The notes: a model not told the origin generated them from the sequence alone. Counted from the first letter of the stretch, positions 10,401-23,682 are shown. The stretch is 64,000 bases of DNA from Bolinopsis microptera (GCF_026151205.1 NC_087073.1:22098270-22162269), one strand, 5' to 3'. Numbers and translations are program-made.

Positions 10401-10730
10401 CTTGGGGGTGGGTTTTGGAAAATTCCGCCATATTTTTCCCGGTCATTAATTTTCCCAGTCATAAATTAACCCGCTTTAATGTTCCCGACTAAGGTAAACT
10501 AATAGTAATACATTTTGATGCTTGGTGGGTTTTGGAAAATTCCGCCATATTTTTCCCGGTCATTAATTTTCCCAGTCATAAATTAACCCGCTATAATATT
10601 CCAGAGTAAGGTAAACTAATAGTAATACATTTTGATGCTTGGTGGGTTTTGGAAAATTCCGCCATATTTTTCCCGGTCATTAATTTTCCCAGTCATAAAT
10701 TAACCCGCTATAATATTCCAGAGTAAGGTA
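10400..10730 (+). repeat. Three tandem copies of a 117-bp unit
   Basis: The unit GGTGGGTTTTGGAAAATTCC through TTCCCAGTCATAAATTAACC is repeated three times with a period of about 117 bp. It sits between the old and the homogeneous satellite and is not related to the 171-bp monomer. Confidence 0.85.
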
Positions 10731-13504
10731 TGAGTTGGACTTTCTGTTCCGTATGTTCCGCGGAACAATATTTGACGAAAGTCGATTATCTTGAGATCCT
10801 ACTGATAAATTTTCTTTAAACTTTTCAGATAGTTGTATGGCTATGAGACGGATATTCTGTGCGATTTTGGGCGAATTTCTATGTGCCAAACCTGAGATAT
10901 GACTTCAAACACAAGAAAATATCTCAAAATGGCGGTTTCTAGCGGAACGCAGGCACATATTTCGAGATCCTACTGATAAATTTTCTTTAAACTTTCCAGA
11001 TAGTTGTATGGCTGTGAGACGGATATTCTGTGCGATTTTGGGCGAATTTCTATGTGCCAAACCTGAGATATGACTTCAAACACAAGAAAATATCTCAAAT
11101 TGGCGCGTTCTAGCGGAACGCAGGCACATATTTCGAGATCCTACTGATAAATTTTCTTTAAACTTTCCAGATAGTTGTATGGCTGTGAGACGGATATTAT
11201 GTGCGATTTTGGGCGAATTTCTATGTGCCAAACCTGAGATATGACTTCAAACACAAGAAAATATCTCAAATTGGCGGTTTCTAGCGGAACGCAGGCACAT
11301 ATTTCGAGATCCTACTGATAAATTTTCTTCAAATTTTCCAGATAGTTGTATGGCTATGAGACGGATATTCTGTGCGATTTTGGGCGAATTTCTATGTGCC
11401 AAACCTGAGATATGACTTCAAACACAAGAAAATATCTCAAAATGGCGGTTTCTAGCGGAACGCAAGGCACATATTTCGAGATCCTACTGATAAATTTTCT
11501 TTAAACTTTCCAGATAGTTGTATGACTGTGAGACGATAATCTGAGCAAGTTTGGGCGAATTTCTATGTGCCAAAATTGAGATATGACTTCAAACTCATGA
11601 AAACATCTCAAATTGGCGGTTTCGGAACGATATTTGACGAAAGTCGATTATTTCGAGATCCTACTGATAAATTTTCTTCAAATTTTCCAGATAGTTGTAT
11701 GGCTATGAGACGGATATTATGTGCAATTTTGGGCGAATTTCTATGTGCCAAACCTGAGATATGACTTCAAACACAAGAAAATATCTCAAATTGGCGCGTT
11801 CTAGCGGAACGCAGGCACATATTTCGAGATCCTACTGATAAATTTTCTTTAAACTTTCCAGATAGTTGTATGGCTATGAGACGGATATTCTGTGCGATTT
11901 TGGGCGAATTTCTATGTGCCAAACCTGAGATATGACTTCAAACACAAGAAAATATCTCAAAATGGCGGTTTCTAGCGGAACGCAGGCACATATTTCGAGA
12001 TCCTACTGATAAATTTTCTTTAAACTTTCCAGATAGTTGTATGGCTATGAGACGGATATTCTGTGCGATTTTGGGCGAATTTCTATGTGCCAAACCTGAG
12101 ATATGACTTCAAACACAAGAAAATATCTCAAAATGGCGGTTTCTAGCGGAACGCAGGCACATATTTCGAGATCCTACTGATAAATTTTCTTTAAACTTTC
12201 CAGATAGTTGTATGGCTATGAGACGGATATTATGTGCAATTTTGGGCGAATTTCTATGTGCCAAACCTGAGATATGACTTCAAACACAAGAAAATATCTC
12301 AAATTGGCGCGTTCTAGCGGAACGCAGGCACATATTTCGAGATCCTACTGATAAATTTTCTTTAAACTTTCCAGATAGTTGTATGGCTATGAGACGGATA
12401 TTATGTGCGATTTTGGGCGAATTTCTATGTGCCAAACCTGAGATATGACTTCAAACACAAGAAAATATCTCAAAATGGCGGTTTCTAGCGGAACGCAGGC
12501 ACATATTTCGAGATCCTACTGATAAATTTTCTTTAAACTTTCCAGATAGTTGTATGGCTATGAGACGGATATTCTGTGCGATTTTGGGCGAATTTCTATG
12601 TGCCAAACCTGAGATATGACTTCAAACACAAGAAAATATCTCAAATTGGCGCGTTCTAGCGGAACGCAGGCACATATTTCGAGATCCTACTGATAAATTT
12701 TCTTTAAACTTTCCAGATAGTTGTATGGCTGTGAGACGGATATTATGTGCGATTTTGGGCGAATTTCTATGTGCCAAACCTGAGATATGACTTCAAACAC
12801 AAGAAAATATCTCAAATTGGCGCGTTCTAGCGGAACGCAGGCACATATTTCGAGATCCTACTGATAAATTTTCTTCAAACTTTCCAGATAGTTGTATGGC
12901 TATGAGACGGATATTCTGTGCGATTTTGGGCGAATTTCTATGTGCCAAACCTGAGATATGACTTCAAACACAAGAAAATATCTCAAAATGGCGGTTTCTA
13001 GCGGAACGCAAGCACATATTTCGAGATCCTACTGATAAATTTTCTTTAAACTTTCCAGATAGTTGTATGACTGTGAGACGGATAATCTGAGCAAGTTTGG
13101 GCGAATTTCTATGTGCCAAAATTGAGATATGACTTCAAACTCATGAAAACATCTCAAATTGGCGGTTTCGGAACGATATTTGACGAAAGTCGATTATTTC
13201 GAGATCCTACTGATAAATTTTCTTCAAATTTTCCAGATAGTTGTATGGCTATGAGACGGATATTATGTGCAATTTTGGGCGAATTTCTATGTGCCAAACC
13301 TGAGATATGACTTCAAACACAAGAAAATATCTCAAATTGGCGCGTTCTAGCGGAACGCAGGCACATATTTCGAGATCCTACTGATAAATTTTCTTTAAAC
13401 TTTCCAGATAGTTGTATGGCTATGAGACGGATATTCTGTGCGATTTTGGGCGAATTTCTATGTGCCAAACCTGAGATATGACTTCAAACACAAGAAAATA
13501 TCTC
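10731..13504 (+). repeat. 171-bp satellite array, forward arm
   Basis: About 16 tandem monomers. The phrase GAGATCCTACTGATAAATTT recurs at 10793, 10964, 11135, 11306, 11478, 11655, 11826 and 11997, a period of 171 bp. A variant monomer (11.48-11.66 kb) returns at 13.03-13.20 kb, so a nine-monomer block of 1546 bp has been duplicated as a higher-order unit. Monomers carry short open frames in both orientations, with no sign of a real protein. Confidence 0.95.
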
Positions 13505-13510
13505 AATTTG

Positions 13511-15275
13511 GAGATATTTTCTTGTGTTTGAAGTCATATCTCAAGTTTGGAACATAGAAATTCGCCCAAACTTGCTCAGATCATCTGTCTCATAGCCATA
13601 CAACTATCTGGAAAGTTTAAAGAAAATTTGTCAGTAGGATCTCGAAATATGTGCCTGCGTTCCGCTAGAACGCGCCAATTTGAGATATTTTCTTGTGTTT
13701 GAAGTCATATCTCAAGTTTGGCACATAGAAATTCGCCCAAACTTGCTCAGATTATCCGTCTTATAGCCATGAAACTATCTGGAAAGTTTAAAGAAAATTT
13801 ATCAGTAGGATCTCGAAATATGTGCCTGCGTTCTGCTAGAACGCGCCAATTTGAGATATTTTCTTGTGTTTGAAGTCATATCTCGAGTTTGGCACATAGA
13901 AATTCGCCCAAACTTGCTCAGATTATACGTCTCATAGCCATACAACTATCTGGAAAGTTTAAAGAAAATTTATCAGTAGGATCTCGAAATATGTGCCTGT
14001 GTTCCGCTAGAACCCGCCAATTTGGAGATATTCTCTTGTGTTTGAAGTCATATCTCAAGTTTGGCACATAGAAATTCGCCCAAACTTGCTCAGATTGTCC
14101 GTCTCATAGCCATACAACTATCTGGAAAGTTTAAAGAAAATTTATCAGTAGGATCTCGAAATATGTGCCTGTGTTCCGCTAGAACCCGCCAATTTGGAGA
14201 TATTCTCTTGTGTTTGAAGTCATATCTCAAGTTTACCACATAGAAACTCACCCAAAATCGCACAGATCATCCGTCTGATAGCCATACAACTATCTGGAAA
14301 GTTTAAAGAAAATCTATCATTCAGATCTCTAAATATATACCTGTGTTCCGCTAGAACCCGCCAATTTGGAGATATTCTCTTGTGTTTGAAGTCATATCTA
14401 AAGTTTGGCACATAGAAATTCGCCCAAACTTGCTCAGATTATCCGTCTCATAGCCATACAACTATCTGGAAAGTTTAAAGAAAATTTATCAGTAGGATCT
14501 CGAAATATGTGCCTGTGTTCCGCTAGAACCCGCCAATTTGGAGATATTCTCTTGTGTTTGAAGTCATATCTCAAGTTTACCACATAGAAAGATAGAAACT
14601 CACCCAAAATCGCACAGATTATCCGTCTGATAGCCATACAACTATCTGGAAAGTTTAAAGAAAATTTATCAGTAGGATCTCGAAATATGTGCCTGCGTTC
14701 CGCTAGAAACCGCCATTTTGAGATATTTTCTTGTGTTTGAAGTCATATCTCAGGTTTGGCACATAGAAATTCACCCAAAATCGCACAGATCATCCGTCTG
14801 ATAGCCATACAACTATCTGGAAAGTTTAAAGAAAATCTATCATTCAGATCTCTAAATATATACCTGTGTTCCGCTAGAACCCGCCAATTTGGAGATATTC
14901 TCTTGTGTTTGAAGTCATATCTAAAGTTTGGCACATAGAAATTCGCCCAAACTTGCTCAGATTATCCGTCTCATAGCCATACAACTATCTGGAAAGTTTA
15001 AAGAAAATTTATCAGTAGGATCTCGAAATATGTGCCTGTGTTCCGCTAGAACCCGCCAATTTGGAGATATTCTCTTGTGTTTGAAGTCATATCTCAAGTT
15101 TACCACATAGAAAGATAGAAACTCACCCAAAATCGCACAGATTATCCGTCTGATAGCCATACAACTATCTGGAAAGTTTAAAGAAAATCTATCATTCAGA
15201 TCTCTAAATATATACCTGTGTTCCGCTAGAACCCGCCAATTTGGAGATATTTTCTTGTGGTTGAAGTCATATCTC
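13511..15275 (-). repeat. 171-bp satellite array, inverted arm
   Basis: From 13511 the same monomer runs in the opposite direction for about ten units. The junction is a perfect 33-bp arm palindrome around a 6-nt spacer at 13505-13510. The inverted arm has its own higher-order period of about 523 bp, three monomers: 14220-14411 recurs at 14743-14934 and 14434-14637 recurs at 14957-15160. Confidence 0.95.
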
Positions 15276-15283
15276 CATTTTGG

Positions 15284-18143
15284 GGGGGGGTGTCACGTCC
15301 GTCTATGTCCGCTTGTCTCATAGAATCCAAAAAGGACAGGACATAGGCGGACATAGGCGGACATAGACGGACATAGGCGGACATAGGCGGACATAGACGG
15401 ACATAGGCGGACATAGGCGGACATAGGCGGACATTAATGGACACCTAAATTGCTAAATAAAATGTTCAATTTTTGCTGTTATAGGGGGATCATGTTTTTT
15501 GTCCGTTCGGTACCCTATATTTTCAAAACGGACAAAAAATAGAGCGGACAAAAACGGACAAAAATGGACAAAAACGGACAAAAATGGAAATAACATTAAG
15601 ATGCTTCCTCCTCCTACTCTTCCTCCTCCCCCTGGGTCTTCCTGATCGTTCTCAGTCCTCTTCCTCCTCCCCTCCTCAGTCCTCCTCCTCCTCCTCGTCC
15701 TCAGTCCTCTCATCAGTCCTCAACAGTCCTCCTCCTCCCCAGTCCTCCTCCTCCTCCTGAGCTCCCTCCTGGGTCCTCCTCCTCCTCTTCATCCTCCTCC
15801 TCTTCCTCCTCAGTCCTCAGTCCTCAGTCCTCCTCCTCATCCTTCTCCTCAGTCCTCCATCCTCCTCCTCAGTCCTCCCCCAGTCCCCCTCCTCCTCCTC
15901 CTATTCAGTCCTCCTCCTCCTCCTCCTCCTCCTTCTCAGTCCTCCTCAGTCCTCCTCCTCCTCCTCCTCCTCCTCCTCTTCCCTCTCATTCATCCTCCTC
16001 AGCCATCCTCCTCAGTCCTCCTCAGTCCTCCTCAGTCCTCCTCCTCAGTCCTCCTCCTCCTGGGTCCTCCTCCTCCTCTTCATCCTCCTCCTGTTCCTCC
16101 TCGGTCCTCAGTCCTCCTCCTCCTGGGTCCTCCTCCTCATCCTTCTCATCAGTCCTCCTCCTCCCCAGTCCTCTCCCAGTCCCCTCCTTCTCCTCCTATT
16201 CAGTCCTCCTCCTCCTCCTCAGTTCTCCTCAGTCCTCCTTCTCATTTCTCCTAAGTCCTCCTCCTGAGTCCTCCTCCTGAGTCCTCCTCCTGAGTCCTCC
16301 TCCTCCCTCTCAGTCATCCTCCTCAGTCATCCTCCTCAGCCATCCTCCCCAGCCATCCTCCTCAGCCATCCTCCTCAGTACTCCTCAGTCCTCCTCCTTC
16401 TCAGTCATCGTCAGTCCTCCTCCTCAGTCCTCCTCAGTCCTCCTCCTCCTCCTGGGTCCTCCTCCTCCTCCTGGGTCCTCCTGGGTCTTCCTGATCCTCC
16501 CCAGTCCTCTTCCTTCTCCCCTCCTCAGTCCTCCTCCTACTCTTCCTCCTCGTCCTCAGTCCTCCTCATCAGTCCTCTACAGTTATCCTCCTCCCCAGTC
16601 CTCCTCCTCCTCCTGGGGCCTTTTCCTGGGTCCTCCTGGGTCCTCCTCCTCCTGGGTCCTCCTCCTCCTGGGTCCTCCTTCTCCTCCTCAGTCCTTCTCC
16701 TCCTCCTCCTCAGTCCTCTTCCTCCTCTTCCTCCTCCTCCTCCCTCTCAGTCATCCTCCTCATCCTTCTCCTCAGTCCTCCATCCTCCTCCTCAGTCCTC
16801 CCCCAGTCCCCCTCCTCCTCCTCCTATTCAGTCCTCCTCCTCCTCCTCCTCCTTCTCAGTCCTCCTCAGTCCTCCTCCTCCTCCTCCTCCTCTTCCCTCT
16901 CAGTCATCCTCCTCAGCCATCCTCCTCAGTCCTCCTCCTCAGTCCTCCTCCTCAGTCCTCCTCCTCCTGGGTCCTCCTCCTCCTCTTCATCCTCCTCCTG
17001 TTCCTCCTCGGTCCTCAGTCCTCCTCCTCCTGGGTCCTCCTCCTCATCCTTCTCATCAGTCCTCCTCCTCCCCAGTCCCCTCCTTCTCCTCCTATTCAGT
17101 CCTCCTCCTCCTCCTCCTCCTCAGTTCTCCTCAGTCCTCCTTCTCATTTCTCCTAAGTCCTCCTCCTGAGTCCTCCTCCTCCCTCTCAGTCATCCTCCTC
17201 AGTCATCCTCCTCAGCCATCCTCCCCAGCCATCCTCCTCAGCCATCCTCCTCAGTACTCCTCAGTCCTCCTCCTTCTCAGTCATCGTCAGTCCTCCTCCT
17301 CAGTCCTCCTCAGTCCTCCTCCTCCTCCTGGGTTCTCCTCCTCCTCCTCCTCCTGGGTCCTCCTGGGTCTTCCTGATCCTCCCCAGTCCTCTTCCTTCTC
17401 CCCTCCTCAGTCCTCCTCCTACTCTTCCTCCTCGTCCTCAGTCCTCCTCATCAGTCCTCAACAGTTCTCCTCCTCCCCAGTCCTCCTCCTCCTCCTGGGG
17501 CCTTCTCCTGGGTCCTCCTCCTCCTGGGTCCTACTCCTCCTGGGTCCTCCTTCTCCTCCTCAGTCCTTCTCCTCCTCCTCCTCAGTCCTCTTCCTCCTCT
17601 TCCTCCTCCTCCTCCCTCTCAGTCATCCTCCTCAGCCATCCTCCCCAGTCCTCCTTCTCAGTCCTCCTCAGTCCTCCTCCTGAGTCCTCCTCCTCCTCAG
17701 TCATCCTCCTCAGTTCTCCTCCTCCTCCTAGGTCCTCCTTCTGGGTCCTCCTCCTCCTCCTCCTCCTGGGTCTTCCTGATCCTTCTCCTCCCTCTCAGTC
17801 ATCCTCCTCAGTCATCCTCCTCAGTCATCCTCCTCAGCCATCCTCCTCAGCCATCCTTCTCAGCCATCCTCCTCAGTACTCTTCAGTACTCTTCAGTACT
17901 CTTCAGTCCTCAAAATGTTTGTCCGCTAATGTCCACCAATGTCCGCTAATGTCCACCAATGTCCATCCAAGTCCGCCAATGTCCGTCCGGGTCCGCCAAT
18001 GTCCGTCCGAGTCCGCCAATGTCCGTCCGAGTCCGCCAATGTCCGTCCGTGTCCGCCAATGTCCCAAAAAACACGTCCGTTGTCTCATAGAATCCAAAAA
18101 GGACAGGACATAGGCGGACATAGACGGACATGACACCCCCCCC
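15284..18143. mobile_element. Foldback-like element made of minisatellites, inserted in the satellite
   Basis: A 2860-bp insertion interrupts a satellite monomer. The left end reads GGGGGGGTGTCACGTCCGTC. The right end is its complement, GACGGACATGACACCCCCCCC. CATTTTGG is duplicated on both sides (15276-15283 and 18144-18151). Terminal regions consist of tandem units of GGACATAGGC/GTCCGCCAAT type (about 15296-15435 and 17918-18130). The motif TCATAGAATCCAAAAAGGAC occurs near both ends in the same orientation. The middle, 15600-17910, is almost pure pyrimidine on the plus strand. No coding sequence was found. Confidence 0.8.
15600..17912 (+). repeat. 2.3-kb CCT/CAGTCCT pyrimidine tract
   Basis: Units of TCC mixed with CAGTCC, TGGGTCC and CAGCCATCC continue for about 2.3 kb with extreme strand asymmetry. 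Larger blocks also recur: sequence near 15840-16490 is repeated near 16760-17380. Such tracts can form triplex DNA. Confidence 0.95.
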
Positions 18144-18151
18144 CATTTTGG

Positions 18152-18250
18152 CATATAGAAATTCTCCCAAACTCTTACACATTATCTGTCATATAGCCAT
18201 CTAACTATCTGGAAAGTTTAAAGAAAATCTATCAGTCAGATCTTGAGAAA
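18152..18250 (-). repeat. Satellite remnant right of the foldback insertion
   Basis: The sequence after the duplicated CATTTTGG resumes the reversed monomer (CATATAGAAATTC, then TATCTGGAAAGTTTAAAG). This shows that the insertion split a pre-existing array. It ends about 330 bp before the PRPF3 start codon. Confidence 0.85.
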
Positions 18251-18581
18251 ATCAAAATTATATTCTAAGATATTCACTAAAACACTCGATTTTCGATCTT
18301 TTTATTTGGAACAGATTTGTCGAAAGTCCTTCTGAAGGTATATATTTATATACTGTTCGTGGCCGCCGCGATAACATTCGTGTAAGGCAAGTGCTTTTCC
18401 GCGCGCACGCTTATTTAAATGATGTACGTACGTACGTACGTATCTACGTACGATATATACATATTTCACGAAGGAGCGTTTGCACGAACGATATTATATT
18501 AAATATCATTATATTACATATATCTACATTCTACAGATGTATTTTACTTGAAATAATCAGCTACTAATTGTTACAGGAGAC

Positions 18582-21500
18582 ATGTCTGTGGAAACCCTTG
18601 GAAAAAGCAGAACAGAACAGTTGAGGTTTTGGGCGGGGAACAAAGTCAAAGATTTGCTCGGCTATTCTGAAGACACTGTAGTAACAGCTGCTATCGCATG
18701 TCTCGGTAAATAATTACACTTCAGTTTAATGACTGCAACTGTAATTAAACCTAGTATACCTCTTGTATTGGTAGTGTTCTTTTCTCACGCGTTATATTTC
18801 AGGTCGTAGACTGACTGAGGGGCAGACGAAGGAGCAGCTCAACCCTTTGTTAGAGGAGGAAACTGGGAAATTTGTGGAGGAGCTCTATCTCAGACATCAG
18901 CAGGTACTTGACAGATAAGGGAGATTATGGTCAGTGAGAATGTGAGATGTGGTTAAATAGGGTCTCAGTGCTGTGATCAGAAGATGATTTGTATTTTTGG
19001 GTGACATTTCGCGAATAGATTAACACAGAAAATTTCAGCTTCTCGAAGACAAGAAGTACGACACGAAGGAAATAGCTACAATTCAACAACAGCCAAAAAT
19101 AAAAAAACGAGGTAGGTTTGTGTGAGGTGGTATTATATGTTAGAAATTGTGTGAGATATTTCACTGTAACAAAGCAAAGATTGCTCGTCATTTAGTTACG
19201 CAGCAATTCGTAGCTTAAATATGTTAATTGCTGAAGGTATCTGCTCTCGTAATAGTTAGACGGTGGGAGCTGGTTGCTATGAGGAGAGAGCTGGTTGCTA
19301 TGAGGAGAGAGCTGGTTGCTATGAGGAGGGAGCTGGTTGCTATGAGGAGGGAGCTGGTTGCTATGAGGAGGGAGCTGGTTGCTATGAGGAGGGAGCTGGT
19401 TGCTATGAGGAGAGAGCTGGTTGCTATGAGGAGAGAGCTGGTTGCTATGAGGAGAGAGCTGGTTGCTATGAGGAGAGAGCTGGTTGCTATGAGGAGAGAG
19501 CTGGTTGCTATGAGGAGAGAGCTGGTTGCTATGAGGAGGGAGCTGGTTGCTATGAGGAGCGAGCTGGTTGCTATGAGGAGAGAGCTGGTTGCTATGAGGA
19601 GGGTTCTGAATGGGATTTCCTTTTTTGGGTCTACACTGCTTATTTAAATTATTCGTAATCTTGTTTCAGGAATAGAAGATGTGTTTGGTGACGATGTAGA
19701 AGATAGCATGGACTACAGTTCCAGGAAGGTCTCCAAGATGAGGCTACCGCACGAACAAGAGGAGGAGACTAGGCTCATACAGACGGATCTTACTCCTGCT
19801 GAGGTATTTCTACCAACTCTTACTTTATCAATATGTAAAACTTTTCTAAACATGTAACATCTCACCAATTTGGCTGTTAAATTTAAACTGCTGAATTGGC
19901 GGGCTAGAGGGCGAACAACCCGCGGTGGTATGTTAACAATTTTTATATCCATTGCTTCAACAATGATGCGTCTTACATTTGCAGCAAAGGGCGTTTGATG
20001 AAATGGCGATGAAACAGATCAACAAATTGCGGGAGAAGGTGCAGAAAGATGAGGATAGGAAGCGATCGAAGGACTCAATAAACAAGGACGGGGCTAAAGC
20101 CTACCTCACTGAAGCCATGGGTTAGTGAATCAATTTAACGTCCACTTGCTAAGATTAACTTTCAGTTTCCCTCCTTTTTAATGTAGGTCCTGAATGAATG
20201 AATGGGAAATATTATCATTTAATGGCGACTCAGCCTTAGACTTTTACTCTAACGAGTGCGTACTATTCACATTTCACACCATGGTGAGTGGTGACGTCAT
20301 CATGGTGACGGCCGGTTCCAAACTGCTACCTAAGACAGACGGAACACCCACTGAAACTATGAATCTATCGTATTGTGTATATTTTACTTAAACTTCCCAA
20401 TTTAATCTATAAACCAAATTATTTAGATGGCTCGAATAATGACCCGTTTAATTTTCAGCGAGTAAAGACCGGGCCTCAGTGCTTCAAGCCAAAATAAGCC
20501 AGCGAATGGCGACCCTGAATTTACCTGGCATAGCCAAAGCTCCTGTCCTGGATAAAGAAGGGAGAACATTGGACTCTTCTGGAAAAGCTATTTCTGTAAT
20601 CAAACATGAACCTACTCTCAAGGTAAAAGAGCCAAATTTCTGTGTCTTGAACTCATTTATACGCTTAAACCTACTGAAAACCTATACAAGACAGTGATTA
20701 TGTATACTTGATGTAAAATTTACTCAAGAACGTTCTGCTCAGGTTAATCTTCGAGAGTCAAAGAGGAAAAACTTCAAGATGGAAAAACCAGACGATAATT
20801 TGACTGTCACTAACCCATACTTTGATCCTCGAATGAGGTAGAGTTTTTTTTGTTGTTCACGGAATTTTATTTTTATAAATTCTTATTAAATCTGAAAAAG
20901 GTGGAAAATAAGTATATTTCGACTTTTGAAGATAACTCTTAGTGCAAAAAACCTCGATGTATGCATGATATATAAATTTTATCTATATATATTCATTATG
21001 TAATCCTCAGAATCAAAGGAGCTACTCGTCAGCCAAAAGCCATGAAGTTTAATGAGTCTGGGAAATATATCCAGTTAGCACAGAAGCAGCGCGCCCACAG
21101 CAAGTTGGAGGAACTGCAGAAACAAATCGCTGCTACCGCTAAAAAGACCGGTATCTCCACCGTTGCTAAACGCGTTATGCTTAGTGACAATAACCTTTCG
21201 GTGAATATTATAATTACTATAATTACCTTATAATTACTTTTTTCAACTTCTTGTGATTTAGGACGTTCGAAGCTAATCTTTTAGCCTCTTTCATTCCTGT
21301 TGATCAATGTAATGCTTCAATTAATAATTCTTTTAATTAAAATCATTGGCTGGATTGCCTATCTGTAACTAAGAGTGATAACACCCCAGAAAGAAGACCC
21401 TGTCCCGGAGGTAGAATGGTGGGACAAGTTCATCCTGGTGTCCGAGAACTACGAGAACTGCGAAACTCCAGTCTCTCAAGAGGAACTCACTAGATCTGTA

Positions 21501-23205
21501 GCGTCTCCTAAGTACAGGGAGATAACGCATCTCATCGAACACCCCTTATCTAAACCCCCACCAGGTACACCCCTTATCTAAACCCCCACCAGGTACACCC
21601 CCTATCTAAACCCCCACCAGGTACCCTATTGTAATCCAATAATAATCTATTGTCTAGTGTGTAGCGGCAGATATGTGAATATTTGGCAAAAGTGCCTCAA
21701 TGCCGAATATCACACAAAAATAACTTTTGCGAATATGTTACCATTACCATAGCAACTAAACCACCGGCGACGACCGTGCGGTGTGAAAACAAGCTCACAT
21801 ATACAAAAAACCTCTTTCGCTAACTCTTGTCCTTGACTCTTTTGGGCTTACGGGAACAATTAATAAAGTTCCATTTTGTGCGACCTCCCGAACAAGATAT
21901 TTTCAGGGGCAGCTGAAACTGCGCCACCCTTGTCTGTTGTGCTGACGAAAAAAGAGAGGAGGAAACTGAGAACTCAGAGGAGGTTGGAGCGACAGAGAGA
22001 AGAGCAGGAGAAGATTCGACTGGGTCTCATGCCACCACCACCTCCCAAAGGTACACTTAAAATAACCTCTTTTATCGACAATAATTAAAATAAGTTCCAG
22101 TCTATGACATGATCTGTAAGAAGATTCCTCTTTTTCTGGAGCCTTTCTAACATTGTTAACAGAATCAATTCTACAACAGTGCGTATTGCAAACCTGATGA
22201 GAGTCCTGTGCTCGGAAGCAGTGCAAGATCCCACAAAAGTGGAGGCCACAGTCCGTGCACAAGCTGCCGAACGTCAGAAAAAACATCAGAAAGCAAATTC
22301 TGAGCGACAACTGACAAAGGAACAACGCGGTGCCAAGAAGATGGCTAAACTTTCTGAAGATACTTCTCAAGGCGTCCATATAGCAGTTTTCAGGTAAATA
22401 TTGTAACTTGTTAATCGTGAGATTGATTAGACATATTGTTTGGTTAACTGAGCCTATACAATAGACTAAAAACTTTCATTTTCCTTCTTATCTCTCTTTA
22501 CATTCTTTATTGAGCTGGTTCTTAACAAAGCTATAATTTTCAGGATAGACAATCTGAGTAATCCGCAGCACAAGTACAAGGTAGAAACTAACGCTACACA
22601 GTTCATGTTTACTGGCCTCATGCTGCTTTCCAAGGATAACAATATTGTTATCATCGAGGGTGGGCCCAAAGGTCTCCGCAAGTTCAAACGCTTAATGATG
22701 ATCAGGATGAAGTGGGATGAGGACGTGCGAAACAGAAAAAGTGATTTTATAATTTTTTATTTGGGTATCTAACTCCCTTACTTTGAAACTTGAATTTGAT
22801 GTGTACCATTTATTTCTAATAATATCTAATGGAAATTTATAATTGGTAATGTACTTATTTTTTTACAATGATGAACGTTCAGATCAAGACGATGATAAAA
22901 GGCCGAAGAATAAGTGCAAGCTAATTTGGGAGGTAAATATTTGGATTCTAGTTTTTATTGCCGTGAGAAGAACCAAGGTTATGACTAATGTCGAATCTAC
23001 GTAATCCAATATCATAACTTTCCTTCATCCCTGTTTTAATATCCTGTCCTTGCAGGGAACTCGAAAGACTAGATTTTTTTCAAAATTCGCCACTAAACTT
23101 ATCACTGGTGATCCGTCCGCTGCCAAAGAGTACCTCGCCAAATACAACTGTCAAAACTTTTGGGACCTCGCCGTGTGCGAAAGTATTGTTTCCGAAGAAG
23201 TTTGA
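18582..23205 (+). CDS. PRPF3: U4/U6 small nuclear ribonucleoprotein Prp3
   Basis: A complete 14-exon gene of 647 aa (human about 683). Exons: 18582-18705, 18803-18903, 19039-19111, 19670-19803, 19985-20120, 20459-20622, 20743-20837, 21011-21183, 21376-21564, 21907-22050, 22180-22393, 22544-22740, 22883-22932, 23056-23205. All junctions are GT/AG and the summed length is a multiple of three. Prp3 holds the U4/U6 duplex in the tri-snRNP. The N-terminal 75 residues are PWI-like. The middle contains VEWWDKF and the basic [13 protein letters not shown] region, followed by [11 protein letters not shown]. The C-terminal part ([36 protein letters not shown]) is the conserved PRP3/DUF1115 region. The donor of exon 9 lies in a triplicated 28-bp repeat. 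Exon 8 was ended at 21183 because that restores the family sequence. Confidence 0.96.
19264..19603 (+). repeat. 21-bp minisatellite in PRPF3 intron 3
   Basis: About 16 copies of GCTGGTTGCTATGAGGAGRGA lie 65 bp before exon 4. The period is a multiple of three with no stop, so long open frames appear. They are not coding, because the exons on either side join correctly without them. Confidence 0.95.
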
Positions 23206-23682
23206 GGCTTAATTGCTGGAGTTATGACAAGAATGGATCCCATTTCTGATTTATTACGAACGCTGTGGACCATGAGATCAAGCTATCGTTTTCTTGGAAG
23301 ATTCTAGGATTTAGTGTTTAACCGTCCATTAAATGGTTACGTATTTTTGTGCTACCCTTAAATTTGCCAAGAGTTTCATATACTGCAAGGCAAAATTTTG
23401 ATTTGCGACGAGCTGAACATGAACTATTTATATTTTACACATTTATGACTTCTTACATTCAGAATTACAATCTATGATTAAAATGTGATATGTTGTGATT
23501 TCATCACAAGGCTTAATTTATTTCTATTTCATTTAGTACTACTAAATATAATTGAAATGCAAAATGTATCGCAATAGAATAAGATGGCATTTAAGAATAA
23601 GATTTGATTAAAAAATACACAAAATTGAAAAAAAGCAAAGATGTCACATTCAAAATTGACATAACACAATAGGTTTCTCCAA

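Noticed and set aside
11567-15160. Recurrent 60-67 aa frames (MAHRNSPK..., MPNFRYDF...) in the 171-bp array
   Set aside because: They occur in both orientations, follow the repeat unit and resemble no protein. Satellite identity explains their recurrence.
10731-15275. CRISPR-like array
   Set aside because: Monomers are contiguous and near identical over the whole 171 bp, with no unique spacers, in a eukaryotic genome.
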